Assembly (NCBI GenBank): GCA_027574665.1
Contig: CM050651.1
Span: 8,991,501 to 9,055,500 of the forward strand
Reading direction: 5' to 3'
Length of the DNA stretch: 64,000 nt
Source: Rhynochetos jubatus
Lineage: Eukaryota; Chordata; Aves; Eurypygiformes; Rhynochetidae
The notes under the pieces were generated by a model. That model searched no databases. It saw nothing but the letters and a program-made list of their open reading frames with translations, and was not told the origin of the DNA. The position numbers and the translations under genes were made by a program. Position 1 is the stretch's first letter, and every line of letters starts with the position of its first letter. Shown piece by piece: positions 13,601 to 24,345 of the stretch.

Positions 13601-16600
13601 GCTCTGTAAACATCTGTAAGACCACAAAATTAATCCTTCATATTTACATCTTCAGGGGCACAGCCAGACGCATGTTCAGCTGTTTGTCCCAACTGCCCCA
13701 ATGACCTGAATCCATACAACATTTCCCAGAAACTGCTCAGCCTAACAAGTCTGTGCAGCAGGACACCGTAGGTAACGTCTTCCAAACAGAGATTCCACCA
13801 TCTCCCCGTACATCCTCTATGTGGCCCTCACTGGCTGCTTCTCCACACTGAAAAAAATGCTCGCGTTTCTGCATCCATCTCTATTGCCACAGGCATCAGA
13901 GGGACCTACACCACCACGGAATGCCAACAGGACGTCTAATCAGGCACACTGGCACACAAGAGGTTTGCAGATGGACCCCAGGCATCGTGGGCACCAGGCT
14001 GGGTCAGCCTGAGAGCACAAAGGAAGGAACCAGGAAGCAAATATTTTCAAGCTGTATCACAGCTGTATCTGCCCTTGCTTTTACAAAACACAACGCCGCG
14101 CGGTATTTCATAGCTGCGAGTATCAGGATTTTGTAGTTTGCCCATCCCAGCTGGAACCCTAATGACTGCTCTTTTATGAGATCTGCTCAAGTCTCGACAC
14201 AAGGGAAGAGGCAAGCTAACAAGCTCCACAATGCAAGAACAGAACGTCACCACGCTGCCATGGCAAATGGCTACGGAGTCTAGCTCCTACTTCACCCTGT
14301 CTTAACACCCTTAGTATCTTCCTCCTTTGAATCACTCGAGCACTGTGGTTTTCAAGCTCTAAAAGTCAAACATGAGTGATAAGTTCATGCAGGATCACTC
14401 ATGTACCACGACACTTGGTGCAAGACGACCTCCACCCAACTTTGTAGACATCGTCTCATTTATGTTCTCGGACGATCGTTATTCGGCTCCAGTCAAACTC
14501 CGGCCCTACCCTGAACAAAAAAAACCCTAACCAAACTACATAAGATAATAACCCTGAAATGCCACCCGCACTCCAGAGAGTCAGCCCTTAAATACTTTTA
14601 TTGAGAAGTCAGGAGGCAACAGAAGAGGCAGGCGGGAACTCAAGCTGACCCATTGTCACAACCGTATTACTGAAAGCAACGAATGATGACAGTTGCTTTA
14701 TTTTGAAATGCACCACCTTAAACAGATACTAATAAAAGAAAAGGCTATCAATTCTCCACCAGAATTGAAATGCAGTGTCATTACCAACTTTCAGGCTCCA
14801 AAAGTCAAGCCATAAACCTTTCAGATACCACCCGGTATGGACACTCAATTCACAGATTTCATCTAAGTACGTACTTTTTTCAGTAACTTGGGCATGCGCA
14901 GGACAACCTTTATTTCAAAGCCTGACTGTGTTAAGGTTATGTAGTCCCTTTTGTTTCTACCAGATTACTGCACTAAACATGCTGCCACCAACAGTCAAAA
15001 AGTTCCATCGTTTAAGGGTTATTAACCAGTTTAGTACAGTTGATCACCTCCCACATATTTAGAAACAACAGATGGCCAGGGAGCACAGGGCAGCGCTCCC
15101 ACGAGTGCTAAAAACCCTGATAATCAAAACGCAGATTTCAGTCCTGTCTCTTTCACATCAGAAGTTATGGATGGGTTCATGGATTTAGTTCAAACTGCTT
15201 GAGCAAATAAGGAAACATCTGAAAAATATTTTTCCAGGGAATAAAAAGGAAGAAAAAGGTAAAAAAAAAAAAAAAAATTAACCCCGGAGAAAATCTTTCG
15301 AAGAAACTCGTTACATGTTTCACGTCAGTGCGTTAACAACTTTAAGTACATAGAAACCGCTGAATAATTACTTCTTAAAGCTGCTTGCCATATATGTAAT
15401 CCAAAGGGAGTTGGGAAAAATCTTATAGGAACAAAACATCACTGAAGAGATTATGATTTAAAATTCAGATTGAGACATTGCTTAATTAAAGGGCAATTAA
15501 ACAGAACTCTGCCCAAAAAACCCTGCAGTGAAACAGATCACCTTCCTTTTAGAAAATAGGATAGGTGCTCGGTATTCTGTAGAAAATGAACACTGGAAAA
15601 GGGCATTTGTCTGGGGTTTCTCTTCAAGCACCCTTAGAACCCTGTGGCTGTTAATTCTACTGCCGAAACCAGTGCTACATCTCTTCCTGTCCATGCAACT
15701 GTCCGTGCACTTGGCACTCCTCTTGCTTTTATTACAGGATACAGAACCTCAACCTGCTTTTATTGTAGAAGATGAATCTGAACAACTTTTACAACTCTTC
15801 GGTAATATATACCAAACACACTTTAAAAAAAAAAAAGTGAAAACCCCAAGCCCACAGGTTTTAACTCACTGCAATTTAGTCTCATCTAGCATGGCAAAAT
15901 AAATCACGTCTTAAAGTTTATCCCGTGGTGGAGATAGTTAACCTTCTGTAAAATGCTTTTAAATATATGTTAGTAACTTTTTTTCTTTTCTCAGAACCAG
16001 CTGCACAAATTTCAAGCCAAACAAAAAGCATTAGCAGCCACTCCATCTCACTTTCTTGATGAGCAATTCAGGAACGCTCGGTTCCGTTTTATCAAGATGA
16101 CGAACGCCCCAGTGTCTTCATTCTGACTTCACCGCACGTCATCCGTGTGCCGCCGCAGTGTCCACCCAAAGCTTTAATCCACCCGCAGAAGGGGGTCATA
16201 AAGACAGCCTTTGCAAGAACCTGCGTTTACCTGACTATCTCCGTAATTTCACTGTACGCTGTCAAACTACTGCATGCGACTTACTCATGCAGCCGTGGCT
16301 GTGCAACGGCTAAGCAGGAGGTGGACTGGTTTTTTCTGTCAACAAGAATATGTAGGTACCTAGAAGCACTCCTGAACCCTGTGAGAAGATTTAAGGGCTA
16401 AATCCTGCCTTCTAGCCTACCTGTGGATGGTGGTGCCCTGGGAACCTTCCACACTCTTCTGACAGCCCTTCCAAACCGGGCGGAAAACAGCTGGGAGAGA
16501 CAGGACAGTTCACTGCCCACCAGAGACATCTCGTATTTGCCTTGCTTCACCTTCAGGGCGTACCCGCTGTGCAGTCCCACACCTTCGGGGTGGCTAAGAC

Positions 16601-19600
16601 GCACTAAAATTGGGGTGAGAGAGCATCCTCCCCTCAACAGCACCGCTGCCCAGCCAGTATAGGTAATCTGTCCCTCGTTTCACTGGTTTACCCTCCAGGG
16701 CCACACAGAAAACACTATGGCAGCATTTCTGTGACGAAAGAAGCGGCAGACGCAAAGGAAGCACATTCTCAACCTTTTTTTGCATGGGGGCTCTCTGCTA
16801 CCTCATTCCCTAAACCAGCTACATCCGAGAGGTGGAAGGAATTTCTGCGTTCACCGTGTCACTAGTATTTGGCAAGCCAGTTAAGGTCTGTGCAATAGAT
16901 CAGGAGTAATGCAAAAAGAGTCCATTTCAGAAGGACCTGGGTAGAAGCAACACGTTCACACGTTTAGGGACAGACAATGCTCACCGAGCGCTAAGATTTG
17001 GAACGGGATGCCCTGTCAACAGCTCCGGCCACACCTGTGGGGCACCAAAACGGGAGAGGAGATCTTCTGCATCCCAAACAACTTACACACCTATTAAAAA
17101 CTAAGCACCAGGTGCTGAGCCTTCATACTAAAACAATTCTTGACGTTAGCTCAAGTTTCTCTTGCTGAGGATGAGAGTTTGTTTTCTTCCATTCACACCA
17201 ACAGCCACCAGATTTCCAGCTGCTTGACTAAGCTGGTACGCCCTGAAAGTCCGTATGTGCTTCAATATAGTCTTTTCAAAACATTCACAGCGTAACCATG
17301 TTGTATATGACACAAGTAAAAATCGTAACAACTACTTATGAAAGGAACTTTCTTCAGAAGACATTTTCCTGGACCAGTACTACCCTATTTTACATTTGCC
17401 TGAGATATTTGTGGATGAGTAGCCAGCTACTGAGCAGGAAAAAACTTATTTCCAACATCTGCAGGGTTGATAAAAGCTCACACTGCTGAATCCTTTCTGA
17501 GGGACAGGCTGGAGCCTCGTCACTTCATTAACAAGTGGAGAACGGCGGCTCAGGATTCCTTGGATGCTTTGGTTTATGCTCACCATGAAATAAAGCTGCT
17601 TGAGAAATTATGGAAATATATAAATGCCAACCATTCCTCAGCGAGGGAAACTGCGAGGGGAACCAGCTGTACTCTTAGACATTTTCTAAAACGTACGGAT
17701 CAGCATTCCCTTTCCATTCCCCTTGCTTTTCCCCTTCACCGGCACTGTAGCCTCTTGGAGGCAAACACCTCGGGAGGGCTTATAAAAGCCTTTCCAAAGA
17801 CTCCATACGGTTTTCCAGGACATAAATCACCAGCTGTTGATCAACAACAACAGAAAGAGACAGACATGTCTTTTGTTTTGCTTTAAACAACAAGACTCTA
17901 AGTGCCTTGTGTTTCTTGTTTGTCTGAAACATACCTCTTGAGGGGAAAACGGCCTCACCAGAAGTCCCCGGGGGGCGTCCAAAGGGGCACTGTACAACGC
18001 ACATCATCAGATGTGGCGAAATGGACCGCGGAAGACGTATCGCCCTGGGTTTCAGCTGTGCGAATCACACGATTCCAACGCTCCGGCGCGCAGGGCATCA
18101 ACTTCCAGCCCCAATTTCACCAATGGCACAATTATGAATAAACCAAGGTAAATGGGGCAAGTGCGAAACGGTCAAAACTCAGTGCCATGACACAAAACAG
18201 ACCCGTGCACTTCGAACAAGCCGTCCTCAGTACTCGAGGCAGAAGCGGGGGACGCAAAAAAGGACACGGATAATGGAAATTTGTTTACAGGATTACATTT
18301 TGGCCTGAAACATAAGGAGACAGTCATTTGCTTTCTAAAATAAGAACTTCCTTTAAAAGTAAAAATGAGGGTGTGCTAAGCAAACGCTGTTTTGTGTAAT
18401 TAATTCATAAGGATTCATAACTGCCACAAGAATCTCTCCTGATTGTCCTTTCATTAGATGCCTAAACCACGCTCTCTGCAGCCGTTCTGTTTCTCCTCTC
18501 CAAACCATCTCACAAACCCTTTCACTTAACGAACAAAAACACCAGGACTTATTTGAGCCGTAGATTTGCTTTGTTAATTATTTTTTTTTTAAAGTCTTCT
18601 CACGCTGTACGAGATTTATTGCCATCTGCCCTGCCAACGTGACCTGCCAGGCATACCACAAGCTTTCACAGGGACTTCCACAGCGCAGCACTCACCAGGT
18701 CAGAGTTCAGCACCGCGCGGATTCGTACCGAATGACGTACGTGAAATAAAGATGCTAAGGATGCGAACCATGCGATGCCGTACGACATGCCCTGCTGACG
18801 CTTCAAGCACCGACTTTGCTGCTTCTCAGAACTAGAGTTCTTCCAGGAAAAAAACCAAACAAGGAGCTGTCTGCTAATGAGCGGAGGAGAGCGTGACGGC
18901 AGGGGCCGAGGGAGCAGCTCAGGCATGGCAGCACTCCTGTGCCTAGGTGGACGGGAGTCCCACCCGCCCTCCAGCTGTATCCCGCTTACAAACCACTTCT
19001 CAGAGAACAGGATTTTCTACAGATGGCCAGAGTGCCGAGCAGACAGGAACGGGAGGACCTCCCCTGCGGCTGACTTTCTGCAGCCCAGGGCAGAGGCCAC
19101 ATCCATCATTCCTAACTCGGGGTTTTTTCCTTTACCTGTTGCCACCGTTTGCTCAACAGGAAAAATGGTAGGAAAAGAGAGGGGCTTCAGAGACAAATGC
19201 CAAAGGAAAGGGGAAAGAATATTAGTGACCAGCTTGTACTGGTGGCAGAAAAGAAAAAATACAGAGACAAAAACGGAGAGCCACAAAGAAATGACAGCAA
19301 AAACTAAAGCTATAGAGCAAAACAGAGAAACTTGGGAGAGTAAGGCAGGACACCACCACCAGAAAGCTTTTCAACCATCATAATTCACTGCTAGAAAAGC
19401 AGCCTGACAAACCACTTAAAAAATTTCTAGCGCTGATAAGGCTTAACACAAAGAGAAAACACAAGACAGACTAAAAATATGTAAAACTAGTACTACTTTT
19501 CCTGGCAGAACAATAAAAAAAAGGAGGGGGATGCAGGAGGGGGGTGGTGTGGGGATTATGGAGGAGCCCTGTGATGATAAAGATGACAGCGATCACCACC

Positions 19601-21510
19601 ACCACGGCTCAGGGCAGCCGGCCCAGCCAGGCGAGCACAGAACATCGCGCGCGTTTCTCACCGCGGGAGCGCTGCGCGAGGCCAGAACCTGAGCCACAGC
19701 CGTGCCCGGACACCCGGCTTCAGCCACCTACGTCCCCGACTCTACCCCACCGCCCTCCGCAGCGTGTTTTCACAGCTACTGCTCGGGGTGAAGGGACATG
19801 CTGGATCAACTGATCTCCTGTAAGATTCCCACGTTTCCCAACTACCAGAGGCGAAAGCAAGCTGTTTGTATCACGGCACGCTTTCCAGTGCAGACCAGAT
19901 CCTGTGCAGCAACCGACCGGTGTGTGTAAAAACCAAACCTCTTCTATGTTTTGCTTTAGGCATCAACGTTTGAAAGATCCACGTGCGATAGCCTACCGCA
20001 TTCTGTGGGCAGTAAATTTGTTTTGTTACTACTGATGACACTTGCCTTTAAACCAGCGTCCAAGAGAGAAATGCAAACGTGTAGGACCAAGTCTGAAAGC
20101 TCCCTACAGCTATTCCCAAGAATATGAGTTGCCCTAATAAAGGATGCTAACTTCCCTGAAATATACTGTTCCACGTACATCTTCAGCCCATCCTATGTCC
20201 AGTATTCCTACCAGAGTCACAACACAGCATAGCCCGAGACTGAAACCCGACTTGGCAATACCATTACTCGGGGACGGTCGGTTACAGTATTTCTTTGGAA
20301 CTGTTGGAAAAGCTCTTTCTGCAAATGCTGAATGTCCAAAGTGGACAGTACTATCCAGAACCTTCGGTCTGTCCCCTCGCTTCCTTCTCCTCCTCATCCT
20401 CTGCCTTCAGCCCCATCTGTGCATCGATCATGCAGCGCACAGGCGCAAAGCGGAGAAAGAGTCGCAGGAAGACGTTTCACCTGCGCGCCGTACTGGGCGC
20501 CTGCGGGCAGGCCCCAGCCGGGTCGAGGAGCACACGCTGTACAACAGCCAGTTCACCCAAACCAGGGTTTGCAGTCGGACTGTCCGACTGACACCCACAC
20601 AGCGACACCCACACAGCAACACCCTGTACCGGCTTTGAGGGACACACCTCACAGGCACTTGAAAACCTTGCTGCTGCATCTCCAAAAACACTCCATACCA
20701 AGTACTTCCAAAGTATTCTGAGGTCTGCAAGAAGGCATTTTGTTCTCAGGACAAGGAACAGCCTGCGTTCCCAACTGCGACCTGCCCCATGCTCCTCCGA
20801 GACTGCCTGTCGGAGCGGGCACCCGGCACCGCAGGCGGCAGAGGCAAGCTTGGGTTGTGGACCCTCCACCGCACTAACCACCCAACCCATGGGCCGTGTT
20901 CCCAGCTCAGGAGCCTCCTGCTCCCTCTGACCACCAGGTACCAGGGAACAAACTGCTCCTGCTGGAATCCCTAGGTTTTACCTGTATTTCATCCATCCTT
21001 AATTAAGTTTTGGGTTTGGTTGGGTTTAAATCACAGCACGCAACACTTTAAGCCAAAAAAGATGTTTTAACAGCACATGTTACAGTGTGTACGTACTTAC
21101 ACCTCTGATCCTAAGAGCACTTGTAGACTTGTAGTACTTTTACTCATGAGGGCTCACCCGCACCGGGAAAAAAAAAACAACCAACCACCCACCTTCCTTC
21201 TACCTTCCCGCAGCGGCGGCGTCACGCAGCCAAGTGCCACTGCACCGCTGGGGACCCCGCTGCCCCGGGCGGAGGGGACCCCCCGGCCCCGGTCCCGACA
21301 CCTCCCCCCCCCCCCCCCAAGCCACTCACTGTGCGGGTCGCTCTTCTCCCGGACGCCGTCCACCCTGCCGTCGGGGTTGATGCGCAGGAAGAAGCCGCCG
21401 TTCTTGCAGTAGAGCCGCTTGGGGTCCTTGAAGTGCCCGGGGGGGAAGGCGCCGCTGCCCCCGTCGTCGGGCAGCGCCGGCAGCGTAGTGATGCTCCCCG
21501 CCGCCGCCAT
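1596..21510 (-). CDS. FGF2: FGF2, basic fibroblast growth factor (partial: coding exons 1 and 2)
   Basis: FGF2 is a heparin-binding growth factor that signals through FGF receptors with heparan sulfate. It leaves cells without a classical signal peptide, and none is seen here. Two coding exons are in the window: 21330-21510 (181 bp, 60 codons plus one base) and 1596-1699 (104 bp). They join as A|TC, giving Ile, and continue in frame. The product begins MAAAGSITTLPALPDD and contains HFKDPKRLYCKNGGFFLRI, the start of the beta-trefoil. Exon 2 encodes KLQLQAEERGVVSIKGVSAN and on to the LLAL strand. The 104 bp exon 2 and the phase match vertebrate FGF2. Both splice sites are canonical: donor CACA|GTGAGT, acceptor TTTGCAG|TC. 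Exon 3, with most of the heparin site and the C terminus, is outside the window. Bird sequence keeps INPDGR where human has IHPDGR. Identification is very secure. Confidence 0.97.
6469..6484. repeat. (CA)n microsatellite
   Basis: An uninterrupted alternating AC run of eight dinucleotides lies in FGF2 intron 1. It is a simple repeat with no further meaning visible. Confidence 0.9.
8625..8960 (-). mobile_element. Degenerate CR1-like remnant
   Basis: Two patches resemble the CR1 3' region read on the minus strand. The stretch around 8636-8677, with CTAGTCCAGCCTCCTGCTCA, resembles the usual 'gtccaacctcctgctca' part. A patch near 8900-8945 resembles the 'gacaacctcttccagtacctc' part. The sequence between is heavily diverged and the ends are uncertain. 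It could be chance similarity. Confidence 0.3.
21304..21318 (-). repeat. FGF2: Homopolymer C15 (G15 on FGF2 transcript) in intron 1
   Basis: Fifteen consecutive C on the plus strand, read as G in the FGF2 pre-mRNA, start at intron position 12 downstream of the exon 1 donor. The length may be unreliable because homopolymers are hard to sequence. Confidence 0.9.
21330..21510 (-). CDS. FGF2: FGF2 coding exon 1 (from the AUG)
   Basis: This exon encodes residues 1-60 from ATG at 21510-21508 to the donor CACA|GTGAGT. The AUG lies in GGCGCATGG, with C at -3 and G at +4, a middling context. The start is chosen because MAAAGSITTLPALPDD aligns with the N terminus of the 18 kDa FGF2 form. The reading frame stays open upstream, which matters for longer isoforms. 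Confidence 0.97.
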
Positions 21511-21675
21511 GCGCCGGGCCCCGGCGGCTTCCCGCCGCCCCGGGCCCCCGCCGCCCCCCGCCGCCAGCCCCGGGCGGCCTCGCCCCCTGCCGCGGCCGTC
21601 CAGCCTCACCCCGCCGCCGCCTCCCCAAGCCCTACCCGGCCCCTCTGCCCGGCCCCGCTGCCCGGCGCGGCCCAG
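21511..21675 (-). CDS. FGF2: Candidate CUG-initiated N-terminal extension of FGF2 (high-molecular-weight forms)
   Basis: The FGF2 frame has no stop upstream of the AUG as far as 22392. Three in-frame CTG codons have a purine at -3 and G at +4: 21675-21673 (A at -3, adds 55 residues), 21603-21601 (A at -3, adds 31) and 21567-21565 (G at -3, adds 19). The extension is rich in Gly and Arg, with a GRGRGRGR run just after the second CTG. Mammalian FGF2 is known to make nuclear high-molecular-weight isoforms from upstream CUG codons, with GR-rich extensions. Use of these codons in this species is inferred. A CTG at 21729-21727 has a poor context. Confidence 0.6.
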
Positions 21676-22060
21676 GCTGCCGTCCCGTCCCGACCGCGGG
21701 AGCTGCGCAACGGCGCCGAGGGCGGGCAGCGAGAGCCGAGCACGCCGCGGACGGCTTCCCCGGCCGCCCCGGGCTGCCCCCGCCGCCGCCGCCCCGCCCC
21801 CGACCGCCCCCGCTCCGCGCCGGGGGCCGCTCCCTGCCGGCAGGGGAGGCGGCGGAGCGGCACTTAACGGGGGGCAGAGCGGGGCGGGCTGGCGGCGGGG
21901 GCCAGGGCCGGGAGCCGGGGGAGGGGAGCCCAGCCTAATGCGAGGGGCTTCGCGACCTGGGAGCGCACCGGCCCCCGCCGCCGGGGTCTGCGGCAGCGCT
22001 GGGGGATGCCCGAGCGCGGACATCCTCTCCGCTGGCTTCTGAGTAACTGGCGAGCTGGTG

Positions 22061-24223
22061 TCAACCAGAACCTGTGCCGCCCCTGTACCGTATCGAGTTG
22101 TTTCAATCACAGCGTAACGAACCGTGCGTTGACCCGTTAAAGCCCACGTGGCGACCACTTCACTTCCGTACATCCACCGGGGAGAAACGCCTTCTGTTGC
22201 CGTTCCGCAGGAGCCAACTGGCCAGCAGGTACCTACAGCACGAGAGACTCCCGGCACCAGCCTTCTAACAGCACCGCTGGTATTTCTAAAACCGACGCCT
22301 ACGTGGTTTATAAAGCGTATTGACCCGTCGGATACATCTGGTGCTGGAGGCTGACACCAGAACCGGACGAAGAAGTTTGTTCCCAAAGCCATGCTTTCTG
22401 CCCCGAATCCAGCGGTACGCTGCCAACGCCTCTACCTTGGGAAGCTCTCCGACTGCAGCAAGCAGCCCTGGACGATCCCAACTGGGAAAGCTAGCGCCGG
22501 TCATCGCACAGAGCCGACGGAGCCACCCACACGAAGAAATAAACGCCCAAGCAAGACACGCGATCTGTAATATTCTTTTTGCTGACACGTATGTGCGGGC
22601 ACTTCCCAACCCTGACCCCTCGCAAGCCATAAATCGTAATTCTTTACCAGAATCAGTGACGATTACGCCGCTTCCCACACCCTCACTCCAGAGGCTTAAT
22701 CACGGTGAACGGAGCAGGCAGAGCATGGCGCGGCCCGGCCCAGGGCAGGCGCAGGTTCACCCCGGTGTCAGCCAGCCATCCCCTCCCACAGCCAAGCGTT
22801 CTGCGCCTTGCCGTTACTCTCCGCACATGGGGGCTGCAGCCCCGTCGCTCATGAGCAACTCCACTTCTCCTCGCCTTCTCCAGCTTCTTGCTGCCCACCC
22901 ACTTACAACCCGTGCTGCTGTTTCTCCTGGAGATCCCACTGTTACCACTGTACCTGAGAGTTCTGGACAGTCACAGCCAACAGCACAGACCCTCCTCACC
23001 TCCTCTTGCTCTTCTGCTGCAACAGAAGCTGCGTTCAGGGCATTGGTGTCCTTGCACTGGAGAGTCTTCCAAAGGCCTTGCCTCTTTCTGGGAAAGTAGA
23101 TGAAGGGGTGAAAACATCATTCTTAAACCTGTAAGAAAGCTTCTTTTAAACGACCAACCAACCCAAAACCCAAAGAAACTTTTCTAAAGTCCCAACACCC
23201 ATAGTGTCACTCACCCGTTTCTGTAACCGTCTTCCCCTGCACACGCAGCAGGCCCATCCCAGCTCTCACGTACCAAACCCTGAGCACTGCCCTGGGAAAT
23301 CACATTTCAGCACCTCATGGACCAGCACTCCAACTTCTGTGAAGAGGGACGTGGCCGGCAAGGGAGGACCAAGCTCCTGTAGCCCAGAAGCACCCACACG
23401 AGCGCAGCCTTGGCTGGCTGGCAGCCCCGTCACTGAGCTGCCTGCATCTTCAACAGCATGTTTCCCAGGAGAGGGCCCCGAGAGGTCTCAGTATTCTCAG
23501 CCCTGGCCCCCGTGATGGGGCTCAAGCCAGTGGTGGCAGGGTGGGTAAGGTAATCAGCTCAGTTCCTTACCAAATGACCCTTTGAAAAACTTGTGTGGCT
23601 CTAAGTGACTACCAATAAATTGATGGGGCTTGAGAGCTCTTTAGAAGCCTGTCACTGGGGCTTGTGTCTGTGGGGCCTAGAAATAAAAGACAAGGGCACT
23701 AAAGTGGAAGGTCATAGTCCCTGAGCTATCTGCACTCGCCTTGCGATCTGCCAATTTTCTTCCTTTTTTTTTTTAATGTATTTTCCTTTCTTTTCTTCAA
23801 ATGGAAAACATGTCCGCTTTTATATTTCCTCCATTCTACTTTCTTCTGCTCTCCAACCTTTTAATATGGTCATTAATATTCCTCTGAACATAGACTAAAG
23901 CAATTTTGGCAGTTCCATTTTCCTTTCTTGTGGCCTTGCCCACGTTATTCCTACCACCACCCTTCCTCAACTCCTTGCGCACGATTACACCCATGCAGCT
24001 ACTTCCCCTCCACCCAAGCCATTAATTATCCCCGCTTCCAACCCCCTTCATAAGCCTTCTCTTGGCCTGCGTAGAACACGCTCCATGTTACAATGCCTTA
24101 AACCCTACCTTCCTTCTGCTTCAAAAAACCCCTGAGGCCTATTCTCTAACCTGTTCCGTTTTTCTAAATCAGCTACCTTTTTGTGGTGGTCTTGCACTCT
24201 TTTGTAACCACTCAGATTTTTTA
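22061..24223. other. Intergenic DNA upstream of FGF2
   Basis: The sequence between the FGF2 CpG island and the first CR1 piece is of mixed composition. An open frame of 259 codons at 22320-23099 (+) has no recognisable domain and its composition suggests chance. A T-rich patch is at 23763-23775. Nothing else could be identified. Confidence 0.6.
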
Positions 24224-24345
24224 ATAGAATCATAGAATCACAGATTATCTCAAGTTGGAAGAGACCCATAAGGATCGTCAAGTTCAACTCCCTGCTCCTC
24301 ACAGGAATAGCTTACCTCTTCGAGAGAAAAACCTGCTTTATCCAG
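24224..24345 (-). mobile_element. CR1 retrotransposon 3' fragment
   Basis: The plus strand starts with AATAGAATCATAGAATCACA and continues with GTTGGAAGAGACCCATAAGG and 'caagttcaactccctgctcctcacagg', the hallmark of a CR1 3' end read in reverse. The element is therefore in minus orientation, with its 3' end at 24224. The inner boundary is blurred by divergence. Confidence 0.85.

Larger units (their letters stand above)
1700..21329 (-). other. FGF2: FGF2 intron 1
   Basis: This 19.63 kb intron is bounded by GTGAGT at 21329 and TTTGCAG at 1700. Open frames inside it are short, have no recognisable domains and look like chance frames. It contains a (CA)n tract at 6469-6484, A-runs near 1709-1725, 2339-2350, 6060-6072 and 15262-15277, and a probable old CR1 remnant at 8625-8960. 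A 15-nt G-run on the transcript strand lies just inside the donor. No nested gene or RNA gene was recognised. Confidence 0.85.
21190..22060 (-). promoter_or_regulatory. FGF2: CpG island / FGF2 promoter and leader
   Basis: This is a very GC- and CpG-rich block covering FGF2 exon 1 and its upstream side, in contrast to the AT-rich flanks. GC boxes (GGGGCGGG type) are visible at 21792-21800 and 21881-21889. I see no convincing TATA box, in keeping with the known TATA-less FGF2 promoter. The transcription start cannot be placed from sequence alone. Confidence 0.8.

Noticed and set aside
21331-22042. Long plus-strand frames antisense to FGF2 exon 1
   Set aside because: Open only because the island is GC-rich and poor in stop codons. 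The Pro/Ala/Arg-rich products are shadows of the FGF2 leader and exon 1.
22320-23099. 259-codon open frame on the plus strand upstream of FGF2
   Set aside because: No recognisable domain or family motif, Ser/Pro/Thr-rich composition typical of chance frames in GC-rich DNA, and no supporting splice or poly(A) structure.
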